Assembly (NCBI GenBank): GCA_026770585.1
Contig: MU647534.1
Coordinates: 2,469 to 21,434, forward strand
Length of the DNA stretch: 18,966 bases
Origin: Baffinella frigidus
Lineage: Eukaryota; Cryptophyceae; Cryptomonadales; Baffinellaceae
Direction of reading: 5' to 3'
The first letter of the stretch is position 1. Every line of letters begins with the position of its first letter. The notes beneath the pieces are model-generated. The model did not search any database and was not told the origin of the DNA. It saw only the letters and a list, made by a program, of their open reading frames with translations. The position numbers and the translations under genes were made by a program. This document shows positions 1 to 10,600 of this stretch, one piece after another.

Positions 1-53
1 CCCCCCCACACACACATACACTCCCTTCCCCTCCCTCCCCTCTCCCACTCAGT

Positions 54-410
54 TTTAAGTCCTGGTAGTTACGAGGTGGTCTGACTGAGGAGGCAACCGT
101 GTCAGAAGGCAACCCTCCCTTCCTATCCCTCCCGCTCTCCCTCCCTCCTCCCCTCCCTCCCCCTCCCCCTTCCGTCGCTCCCTCTCCCGCCCTCTCTCCC
201 ACGCGCTTCTTACCCTCTCCCCCCCTTTCTCCCTCCTTCCCTGCCGCGTGTGCATTTGCGTGAGTGCGTGCGTGTCCGTTTGTGTCTGTCTGAGAGAGGG
301 AGAAAGAGAGAGAGGAATAGATAAGGAACCACTGAACCAATTGAAGGGTTCCTCTTTCAGTGACTATTTGATCCAGGTTTATCCAACCGGCTCAAACTGG
401 ATCGAGCTCA
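54..410. repeat. Upstream direct repeat, copy 1
   Basis: The segment opens with a 30-base block beginning TTTAAGTCCTGGTAGTTACG that is identical at 832-861. CCCT-rich sequence follows, then CTGCCGCGTGTGCATTTGCG near 241, a GA-rich run, and ACTATTTGATCCAG near 363. All of these recur in the same order in the second copy. No gene is seen. Confidence 0.85.
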
Positions 411-635
411 GACTAGTCCAACCGTTTCCTCATCAAACTCAAACTGGTCAAACCTGACATACTAGTCATCGTAGGTGGAACCCATCGGTCACTGGAAAGT
501 CGAACTAGTCTAAACTGTTCCGGCTCAAACTGGATTACACTCAAACTCTCTTTCCCAATCTTTCTCTTCGATGCTATGTAGTACTCTGTGTGAAGACTTT
601 TTTCCTTCCTTCTCCGTCTCTCCCTTGGGAACTCT

Positions 636-755
636 TCCTCCCTCCCTCCCTCCCTCCCTCCCTCCCTTCCTCCTTCCCTGCCTCCTTCCCTGCCTCCCTC
701 CCTCGCACTCACCCATCCACCCACCCACCCTCCCTCCCTCCCTCCCTCCCTCCTC
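636..755. repeat. (CCCT)n low-complexity tract
   Basis: Near-perfect CTCC/CCTC tetranucleotide repeats with CTTCCCTGC and CCACCCAC interruptions. Related pyrimidine-rich stretches fill 120-240 and 920-1080. They create long open frames on both strands (Ser/Leu/Pro on one, Arg/Glu/Gly on the other) which are composition artefacts. Confidence 0.9.
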
Positions 756-869
756 CCTCCATATTTGCGCGATACCACGATACGTTCCTCTTTCGTCTCC
801 TTCATAGACCACCTTGGCCCACTCGCGCGGGTTTAAGTCCTGGTAGTTACGAGGTGGTCTGCCAGTGAA

Positions 870-900
870 GGCAACCGTGTCCAGTCTGGACACGGTTGCC
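870..900. repeat. Perfect 31-base palindrome
   Basis: The arm GGCAACCGTGTCCAG and its exact reverse complement CTGGACACGGTTGCC are separated by a single T. Copy 1 of the surrounding repeat has only the left arm (GGCAACCGTGTC near 92). Confidence 0.95.
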
Positions 901-1172
901 GACTTTTGGCACGACACAGGCTTTCTCCTTTGCTCCCTGTCTCTCTTGCTCTCTCTATCTCCCTTCCTCTCCATCCCGCTCTCTCCTTCCTCACCTCCGT
1001 GCTTCCCCCCCATTCCGTCGCTCGCTCTCCCTCCCACCCACGCGCTCCTTGCATTTCTCCCTCCCTTTCTCCCTCCATCCCTGCCGTGTGTGCATTTGCG
1101 CGAGTGCGTGCGTGTCCGTTTGTGTATGTTTCTGAGAGGGAGAAAAAGAGTGGAGGAACCTTCAGCGACTAT

Positions 1173-1211
1173 TTGATCCAGTTTGATCCGAGCCGGCTCA
1201 AACTGGATCAA
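1173..1211. repeat. 14-base-arm inverted repeat
   Basis: TTGATCCAGTTTGA and TCAAACTGGATCAA are exact reverse complements around an 11-base loop. A degenerate version sits at about 369-408. Confidence 0.9.
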
Positions 1212-1565
1212 GCGGAAACTAGTCAAAAACCGTTTCCTCTTCAAAGTAGGAACGATGAATGCAGGTCACCCGCTCCCCCCTCTCACACACCCTTCCTCTT
1301 CGATGCAGCCAATACATGCGTTGAAGAGAGAGAGAGTGGAGGATAGAGGAGAGGAGTGGTGGGAGAGCAGACCTCTGGAAAGGACCTTTCTAGAGGTGTG
1401 GTCCTCTCTAGAGGTCTACCGAACTTTACCATAATTTCGAGGTTCCTACTCCTGGTAGGTGCAAGTCCGGCATCCAGAATGCATTCCGGTCCATCATCTG
1501 CCCGGGTCGCCTCGGAAAGAAACCTCTTTAAAACAAATCAAATCGATCCGTAGGGAGGCAGCAAG

Positions 1566-1640
1566 ATGCGCATCAAAATGGCGCTCTCCGTGTCCCTCCT
1601 CCTCTTCGCCTGCCTCCTCGTCGCCCCGGCCAACGGCTTG
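1566..1640 (+). CDS. Exon 1: start codon and signal peptide
   Basis: The exon encodes 25 residues: a basic start (MRIK), a hydrophobic core (MALSVSLLLFACLLVA) and a small-residue end (PANG), a textbook secretory signal peptide that probably ends near A-N-G. The start chosen is the first ATG; a second in-frame ATG at 1578 would also leave a working signal. The donor gtcagt at 1641 leaves phase 0, which matches exon 2 at 2347. Bases upstream show no clear promoter. A TTTAAAA stretch near 1529 is a weak TATA-like candidate only. Confidence 0.85.
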
Positions 1641-4600
1641 GTCAGTGTCCCAAACCCACCTTACACCCTCCACCCTCCACCCTCCACCCTCCACCCTCCA
1701 CCCTCCACCCTCCACCCTCCACCCTCCACCCTCCACCCTCCACCCTCCACCCTCCACCCTCCACCCTCCACCCTCCACCCTCCACCCTCCACCCTCCACC
1801 CTCCACACGACCTACACCCTACACCCTACATCTTAAACCCCACCCCTGGTGACTGGTTTTGTAAAGGGGTGCCCCCGGTGTCTTACCCCAGGACAGGAAA
1901 GGACTTTGACAAAGAAATGAGAGACTTTCCTCTTGAGCCATCCCACAACGGTTGACTGATCGGGAAAGTTGATGGTGCTTTGGGAGTAATTTATCTTGTT
2001 TTTAATGGACTACCGTAGCCCCAGGTCTCCTAGTATCGCGTGTGGGGCCTACCCCCGCGTCTCTTGTAGAAGCCCGACCAAAGGTGTGCCACTCCACAGC
2101 AGTTCCTTCCCAGGCTGACTTTCGGAGCTCCGATCGCCTGAACGAGAGCGAGGACGTCGCTGTCAGAGAAGAGGGAAGAGTCTGCTTTTGCCTGTGGGAG
2201 CGGATAGGACGGAGAGGTAAAGTTGCGGGGATGGGGAGGGGGGGGTGACAATGGGAACAACATGTTTCGTGGAAGTAGTCTGCGAAAGTGTTGGCACACC
2301 GCTCAACCCGGTGCTCTGACAATTCAGCTGTCTCCACTGCTTGCAGGGCCCCCCGATTCCGTACCCGGGGTACGCTGTATTCGATCAGGATGCGTACGTC
2401 GGCAACACTACCTTCAGTCCTGCCTTCAACCTCGATGGGTGAGAACCTAGCACCGCCTGACCTGTTTCGAGGTTCCATCTGTTGTTTGCGCGACCCACAA
2501 CCTGACCTCCAGATTTCTCCCCCAAAGGACATGTCCCACAATTTAGGCGTTGTGGTGACTTCGATTTGTACCACTGGACTCGAACTAGGAGAAGGATTAA
2601 GGCCCACCGCGTGCGAGCAGGTCTTGGACGCTGGAGATGTGGTTCCGGTGGCGTGCTGGCGCCTCTTCTTCAGAAGGGTGGATCCACGCTACAATTCTCT
2701 CATACGCCCTGCCCCCATCCGAAAATGAGGTCTTCTGGGTGGGATTCTGCACCATTGGGCCGGGGTACGTCAGGGTGAACATGCCCCGCCAGACAGCTAC
2801 AGATGAGGAAGACCATTCCCTTGCTGGGGTCTTGTTCGACGGCGGATGGCACCATTTGGCGTTGACAGGAAGCCCCGTGTCCGCCTCGTCTTCTGATTTA
2901 ACGGTTTACGTTGATGGAGTACCCGTTTTTTCTGACAGCATTCCTACCGTAGAAACAACAAAAGTAGATGGCGGGAGCTTGGTTCTCGGACAGGGGCAGA
3001 GTTCTCCGGGTGCTCTCCATCATGAAGGATGGAGACATTTCCAGCCTGCCGATTCTCTCTACGTGTATGATCTGGCGGAAGTGCGTCTTTGGAATATCGA
3101 GCGGACTGGTGGAGACATCTACACCGACCACTCCGTAAGGTAGAGCCACCCCCCCCTTAACCCCCCCCCCCATATTTTCAAGAGTAACCCCGCACCCCCA
3201 CCTCAGGCTCACTAGCGGGACAGGACTCGTGGCGGTGTGGCCTTTCATCTGCAATTTCACCGAAATTATCGGTAAGGGGTGGAGGGAGGCTGTGGATTTG
3301 CTCTAGACTTTGGAGGCATGGATTGGATTTTGTTTGTCACACACGGGGAGGGAAGGGGACACAAGTCCTAATTTCCCATGTTTTTTGCAGGGGAGCAAGA
3401 CCTCGGGCCGATTTCTGGCCTGTCCTGGTACCCCCCCGCATGGACGCCGGAATTGGCGGAATTGGTCGTAGTTGACTGCCCGGGCGACATCGACGAGTGC
3501 GATTTGGAGCAAGATGACTGCCACGTACCTCCCCAGCCAAATCGTGATAAAAAAAGGTTAGGGAGACTAACGCTTGGCCCTAGCTCGAAGAGAGAAGGGA
3601 ACTTTCTTCGCTTCGAAGGAATGGACTTGGTGAGATATCGGTAGGATCAGGATTTTTTCTGGCGCGCCACCGTGGCACCAGCATCCCTGTCCCCTTCCTT
3701 CTCTGGCCCCTAAGCCGCGTCTCTCACAGGACGAGGCCACCTGCATCAACACTATCGACTCCTTCTTGTGCCAGTGCAACGATGGCTGGAAGGGCGACGG
3801 TCCGCCCCGAGACTTGCCCCCTCTCTCCCTCCGCGGCGCCCTGCCCCTGACTCTATTGTTTTTGAACACTTCCAGACTTGATCAACCTCGGTGATTCTTC
3901 CTCTGAAGGCACACGTCGAGGCATGCACTGAATGCTGCACGACTTACAGGCACGCAGTGCGAGGACATCAACGAATGCTTTCTCGGCCACTCTTCTTGCC
4001 ATGCAAGAATCCCATCCCGTGTCCAGTAGAAATGTTGTTCGAAGCAATGTTCTCCCGCACCACCCTCTTGGGCGAACCTCGGCAGTATCTGGCCTATCTG
4101 TTCCAGTCTTGTGCGTGTGCTAGAATCGTTGTTCTTGGCTCCCCGAGCCCTGCTGGTTGTGAGAACGAAAGAGTGTATCGAATTCTAAAAGATCACCCCC
4201 AACCTTCGACAGTATCTCTCTTACTGCCGCAACTCTCCGGGTTCCTTCGAATGCTACTGCGAACAAGGTGCTTTCTCTTATATTCTAACCCCTCAATTTG
4301 ACCACCGAAAGAGATGAAAAGTGCTGAAAGCCTGTCTCGCGCTTCCGAGCAGGCTTGGAGGGGGACAGGACCTACTGCTCGTCCGAGGCCTACGCGGTCC
4401 GCCAAATCCCAATTCCTCCCTCTTGTTTTCCCAGAAGGGTGAGACTACTCCAAGCTGTGCGGCTGGAGGAAACAGAAATGAATTATTGAATATCGAATTT
4501 CAGGTGAGGACCGTGATGGAAGTCAACATGACTTACCACGACTTTTACGCGGCATGGAACTGCACCTCCCACAAGTGAGAAGCGCCAACCCCTCGCTCTG

Positions 4601-7600
4601 TTGACGCTGATCCCCGAGATCTCCAACCAACCCCCAGAAAATCCTACCCTTAGATGAGAGAAGGTTTGGCACCCCAGCAGAATGAAAGCCCCTCACGCCT
4701 TGGGCCACGACTCCAAACAGGTACTCCAGCTTCCTGCTCGGAGAAGGCGGCGCCGACACCGGGGCGTCGATGCTCCTCGCCGAGACCTCGCTCTTCCACT
4801 ACCTCGGGCCCGCCTCCCCGCCGCCCGGGCCGACCCCCTTCTGGAGCTACATCCACGCTGACCCGGGTACCCCTCTACACGTCAACACGGGGTGGGCGGC
4901 GGGGACACTCTCGCACACCATCGTGGTGCATATGACGTTTCCTTCTGGTGCTCAAAGTTGGAGGCGCCAGTGGTTGATCAACTATGGGCAGCATCTGCCT
5001 TTTACGGGTTCGGGTATGACCCCTCAACCCTAAACCTTAAACCCTAAACCTTAAACCCTAAACCCTAAACCCTAAACCCTAAACCCTAAACCCTAAACCT
5101 TAACCCCTGAACCAGGTAGTCACATGTGGCGCTGGCTGCCTGATTTTCTGCATTTTCTACCTCCTAACATCTTCCAGTTCGGTACTTGGGGCTTCTTGAG
5201 CGAGCAAGTCCACTCCCTTCCCGGATTCGAGAACACTTGCACTCTCGCGGCAGTCGTTGATCGTGATTCATCTCCTAGCTCATACAAGCTCTACATGAAT
5301 GGAAATTTTGTTGGCTCAACGTCAGTCCCAAATATGCACATCGACAACGATCACTTCCTCCTTGAAATGGAAACCGGGTTTTTTTGGAACGAAGACTTCG
5401 CTGGCTCGATTTTCGAGGTGCAGCTCTATAAACAAGCTCTTTTGCCCGCGGAGGTCCGCGCGGCGCATCTCCACCTCTGCATGGACAGAATCAAAGTTGC
5501 GCTATTTGCGTTCTTCCCCTCCCCCGTTCTCGGGGACGGCGCCGCCGTCGACGCCTACGATGAGCTGAAAGGGGAATATCCTGCCTTCCTCTCGAGCCTT
5601 CTCGTGAACTGCAAAGTGTCCGCACGCATCGTTGAGGATCCTGTCTACGCCTGGGTCTGTCCCTTTCCGTTCAAACCTTCGCTCCCTGCCTCTAATTCCC
5701 CCCCTTTTGTGTTAAAAGCTGCTCTTTGCCGAGAAGAACGCCAGAGACTGCTGCGTTTCTGCGTTGGTGATTTTGGTGCATGCGTTTTGAGCTTGTGGGG
5801 GTTTAAGTGTGCCCTTTCCCGTTGTTTTCCACAGGTCGCGGACACGACGCAGGACCCGTTGATGTTCCCCCCGACGGGTCTACGCGTGGACAACCTGTGG
5901 CACGAATGGGTCGTCCTCGACGACTCTCGGCGCGGACTTGTACGCTCTCTCTCCTCTCCCCTCTCCTCTCATCTCCACCCTGCATTGATTGCGGAATCCT
6001 CGGGGTCCAAGATCATGGAAACCGGCGGGTTTGAGGATGGTCGATGGTGTAGGAGGATGTCTGAATCTTTGTCTCTGCAGGGGGACGCCACCGAGATGTG
6101 GATGATCGACTTCACGTTTACCATGGGCACCAACGACACGGTCAGGATCCAGTTGAGTAGGGTAGGGGGGGTGCTGGAATGACGTATGAGGGTGCAGCGA
6201 CCTCCAGCTAGGTACAATCAAATCGATGAAAGTTGAATTCCCACTAAATGGGGGTCTTGCGGCAGTGCAACGTGCTCTACCTCCCCCGCGTTTTTAACAA
6301 CGACACGCGCGGCCCGCAAACCTACACGGTGGATGAACTCAAGACCTTCGGTAGGCTATTCCCTTCCTTGAGTCTCTGCCCTGATCTGACTAGCATTGCG
6401 TTTCTGATCCACGCCCCTCCACAGGCATCGAGCACTTTCCGTGTGGCAACGAGGGATATAATCCTGAAGTTCCCACCGAGCGCACCACCGGTTCTCGCGC
6501 CCTCCCGCCCCTTTTCTCTTCGCTAACGCGCTTTCCCTGCGTGCGCCAAATCCCCCCTCTCTCTAATGGACTGTTTTGTAAAAATGTCAGCGTGTTGCCT
6601 CCCGAACTTCACGGAACACTACCGCCCAATCCAACCTTTCGAAGATTACATCAACACCGCCCGGTCGCCTGGTGGGGCTCTCGAGAATTGCACCGCCCGT
6701 CCACCGCCCTCCAACTGGATCACGCCCAAGGATTTCGTCGAGGTCGGCACCCGAGCTCTGAACCCGAGCCTCTCCTATGTTTGACAGCCCTTCTCCCTGC
6801 GCCCCTACCTGTCCCTTAGCATCGGCTAATCAAGTATGCGGGGTGGAATTCAGGCGAAATTCCCAGACATGAACCTCTCGGACGTGAAAGTGTGGCTGGT
6901 TGAGCCGTACGCACGGATCTGGAAAGGCCGCGCCAGGCTCGCCGATCACGAGCTCAGGTGAGAGAAACGCCGGGGTGATAGGTTGATGCAAGATAGATGA
7001 GCTGCGGTACCACGCGCTTCCCTCACGTGGGTGAATGTTCGAGCGCTTTCCTCGGAAGGGAAGGGGTTTTCACGTTTGGGTCTGGCTGCTTTACGATCTG
7101 AGAGTAAATGGGTAGATAGAGTCAGAAGTAGGGTACGTGTGACCTCCCTCTAGGTTCTTAACCATAGCCTCCTCGAGGGCAATACCTGGAATCAAGCTTT
7201 CTATGGGTGCAATAGCTCAGGTACCCACGACTTCCCTGACCTGGCCGAGTGTTTGGGTCTGGCTGCTGAACTGAGTGTGACTATGCCCCACTGCTGCTAA
7301 CCATAGCCTCCTCGAGGGGGAATAGATTGCGGCGCTGTGAACCTCATTGAAGGGATGCCTCACTCTCTGGACAGGCAACGCGCGGCAATGCTCGGAGAGG
7401 ATCCGTCCACCCCCGGCTCGCACACGATCAAGACCTTCCTGGTCCTGCGCCACTCCGCCCTTCCACTGTCCTCTCCCGGAAACTGCTATGAGCTTCGACT
7501 GAAGTTTTGGGCAAACACCATTTTCTCTCTCTTGTGTTGTACTTAGAAAGACCCCTGCGACAGGGCTTGGCGCACTTCTCGCCGACAGGGGTAACGCAGT

Positions 7601-10600
7601 TCCTTGACTCGGCCGCGTCGCAAACCAGGTGCGATCTGCGTCGCAGTCTTTGGTTGTGCTCGAGAGAGAGAAATGATCTCAAGTACAAGAGTTGCTCGCG
7701 TTGGCTATCGCAGAGCAGAGCCACCTCGGTGCAACCCGTGAGGCATTGCTGCTGCAGCGCGTTGCGATCTTGTCAGGGATTGCACACGATGTTGAAGCGC
7801 TAATTTCGGAGTGTGCTCTCCTTGCGGCAGCATCATCCTGACGAAAACCGACTTCTTCACCGTGTCGTTCCTCACTGGTACCTCTCTTGCCCAGAGTATT
7901 GGCGCCGTTGGAACAATCGCTCATGCGGTGGCGAGGGTGTCGCACACTAGCGCGAGGGCAGCTTTGTAACTCTCCTTGCTCCCCCGCCAGGCACGAACGA
8001 CTACACCTTCTTCGACTATTGCAACATGCGTCTTCATCAGGTCGCCCCTCGTTCCCGTTCAGTCACGTGCCACTCCTTGATCTTTCAGCGGCGCACGCAC
8101 AAACACGTCTTTCAACAATACCTCTTTCCTGGTTCAGGTTCTCCACGAAACGGTGGGCGCGAAGCACATCCAGGTCCTTCCCGCTTTTTAAAAGACCAAC
8201 TTGCTGGTCTCCTGTTCGCCTGGAGTCTCAGGCTGGAGCTCGTGCTGAGAGGCGGTTGCGTCTAAACAAACACCTGGAGCTTGGATGTTTTTTTCTCTAG
8301 CTCCATCGTGTTTCGTTCCTTTGAAGCTCGAAGAAAATTTGTGGCAGTTTGTCGCGATCGCGTTCACGCTCGGAGCTGAGTACCAAATCAACTCCAACTC
8401 GCTGGTGATCCCCCTGACGTCGGTGCTCGTCGGCCGCGGGACGTTCGCCTCGACTGCCAACTGGACGCACGGTACGGCTCTCCCCTCGCGGTGGTTACGA
8501 GGGAGGGAGGGAGGAGATATTCTCGTTTGTTTTTGCAGAGTGTTTTGTTCGCAGTCAAACCACAACTCTCCAAGTTCGTTTGGAACGAGACCCCCCCCCT
8601 TCCCCTTTTTCGACCCACCCCCCCAACCCCGTGGCCAGCGTGTGAAAAATCGACGAACGACGCGATCTGGGACGACCCAGCCACGCGCGCTGAGTACGCG
8701 GCGGCGCTCGATCCTGACTGCGCGCCGAATGTCCCCCCCCATACCCCAAACTCAAACCCCGAAACCTTGAACCCGAAAACCTGAACTCTACATCCTGAAC
8801 AGTGAATTGTGAAGTGTGAACCCTAAATCCGTGGCCAGGCCGACATGTGCAAGACTCCCAAGATCATCACCCAGCAGATGGTAGTTTTCTTCGTTCCGTT
8901 GGGGAACAGGTGCTATCTCTCCCTTTTCTCCTCCTCTTTTCGGACACACCGCATGAAGAAGGGGCTGGTCTTAAGGGGAGGTTCCGCACGAGAACGCTGG
9001 AGGGGCCTATTTTAAACCAGGGTGCTTTAAAAAGTGGGCATTTGTGTAGTAACTTTCGTTGATTGGTCACGTTACTAGCCATATATTGGCCAGTCACGAA
9101 GTTGGAATACCTTATCCTGGTACAAATATCTACAACCCCACATATAAATAGGCCCCTCTAGCATTCTCGAGTGGTTGGGGCGCGGGGCACCGTGCGTGAC
9201 CTTCTTCTTCTTCTTCTTCTTCTTCTTTATTACTCTCGATACAGGTCCTGAATGAGACCCTTGAGCCTTGAGTTGAGTGATTCAAAAGCCTGTGAGCCTT
9301 AAGAAACGGCTCTCCTTCTTTGGCAGCTACTTCAACGCAGTGGGCGACGCCTCCGATGCCCTCGATTTCTCCATCTTCGTCGATATTGCCGTCAGCGTCG
9401 TGAACACGAAATCAACCTTGCAGTGCGCGCCCCCGCCCCGTACGTCCCGTGTTTGGAAAGGCCCACCTCAGAACGGGAGGACATGTTTGATGCAGGAAGG
9501 CAGATCTCGGGCTGAGTGCACGCGTGACAGGTATACGACGCGGTTCTTCGGGCAGATGCCTTTGGTCAGGGGAGGGGTCAGTGCCCCGCCCCCCTGTTCA
9601 TCACCCTTCTCCGTCCTGCGCCTTAGCACACCCTGTGCGAGTGTGCAGTACCTCCACAGGACGCAAAGTTAAATTCCCTCTCCCACACCAGGTGCTGCTG
9701 CATTGCGAAGTGATGCGGGACACCTCCTACCTGTCCGAGGTGGCCCCGTTCACTCAACCCCTTGCCAGTGCCTTGGGACAGGCTCGCCAGAGAATGGGAA
9801 ATAGGTTGCTTCCTTTCTCACACGACTGGTCGCAGATCAAGTGCACACTTTCACCCCCCCCCCTCTTTTGTTTTCACTCAACCCAGACTGTCATCCTGGG
9901 GGGGTGGGGGGCTCTGACCCTGAACCGCCTTTTTAGGTCGCTGACATGGACGTCGTCGTGGGGATCGCTGGCTTCCCGCACGAGTGGCCCCGGCTCAGGC
10001 ACTGGGAAAACATTGTATGCCGCCCGCCCCCAAAGCCCCTAAAGCGTCTGAAATCATTCGTTTTTTTTTTGTTTTTTTTTTGAAAAAATCAATCGTGTGC
10101 AGGTGAATGGAGTGGCTGTCGCGTACACCTCGAACAACACTCTGGACAGCGATTCCATCGAGAGCGGCCTGATCACGGTGCGCAAAGATCCTTCCCAACA
10201 CCGCCGGTTGCGATAGACACCTTGATCTGTGTCGGGTGTGTGTCTCATTCAAACCGTCCTCAGCGGATTGACTGGCCCTGGCGTCTGCTCGGAAGCTGGG
10301 GTGCAGCTGATCTATGTGTGCCTTGTGCCATGACCCAGGTGGTGCTGCACGGAAACGAGACCTTCTTCGAGCAGCCGCACTCCGTCGAGAAGGGTTTCTC
10401 GCTCGAGATCGAAGACGCCATCACGGTGTGCACCCTACCCCCCCTCTGCACAGCCAGCAGCAGCAGCAGCATGAATCATTTGAAAGAAACAGCCAGAGCG
10501 TGGGTGAATGTTGCCCTTGCCGCGAGCAGATCCACTTCATGGAGCCGGCGCACACGCAACCGCACTTCGAGGCGATGTACGGGATGGTCAAGGCGGGGTT

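Larger units (their letters stand above)
832..1215. repeat. Upstream direct repeat, copy 2
   Basis: This is the second copy of the 54-410 unit, with offsets drifting between 778 and 840 bases because of changes in the CCCT-rich middle. It differs by carrying the full palindrome at 870-900 and an intact foldback at 1173-1211, both of which are degraded in copy 1. It lies 350 bases upstream of the start codon of the gene. Between 1216 and 1565 I see no further feature beyond a repeated TCTAGAGGT near 1388 and 1409. Confidence 0.85.

Noticed and set aside
413-1346. Long open frames on both strands rich in Leu/Pro/Ser or Gly/Arg/Glu
   Set aside because: They follow exactly from CCCT-type repeats, which lack stop codons; there is no domain, splice context or varied composition.
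1494-1955. Proline/threonine-rich frames across intron 1
   Set aside because: They come from the CCACCCT heptamer repeat. Only the first 25 codons from 1566 read as a real signal peptide.
2002-2607. 201-codon frame on the minus strand
   Set aside because: It lies opposite exon 2 and its introns, shows no recognisable domain, and the + strand exon is phase-linked to clear LamG sequence.
8188-8742. 184-codon minus-strand frame
   Set aside because: It is the antisense shadow of exons 24-25, whose + strand frames join in phase.
9125-9160. TATA-box promoter of an internal gene
   Set aside because: The motif is part of the inverted end of the foldback element, and the exons on both sides belong to one phase-consistent gene.
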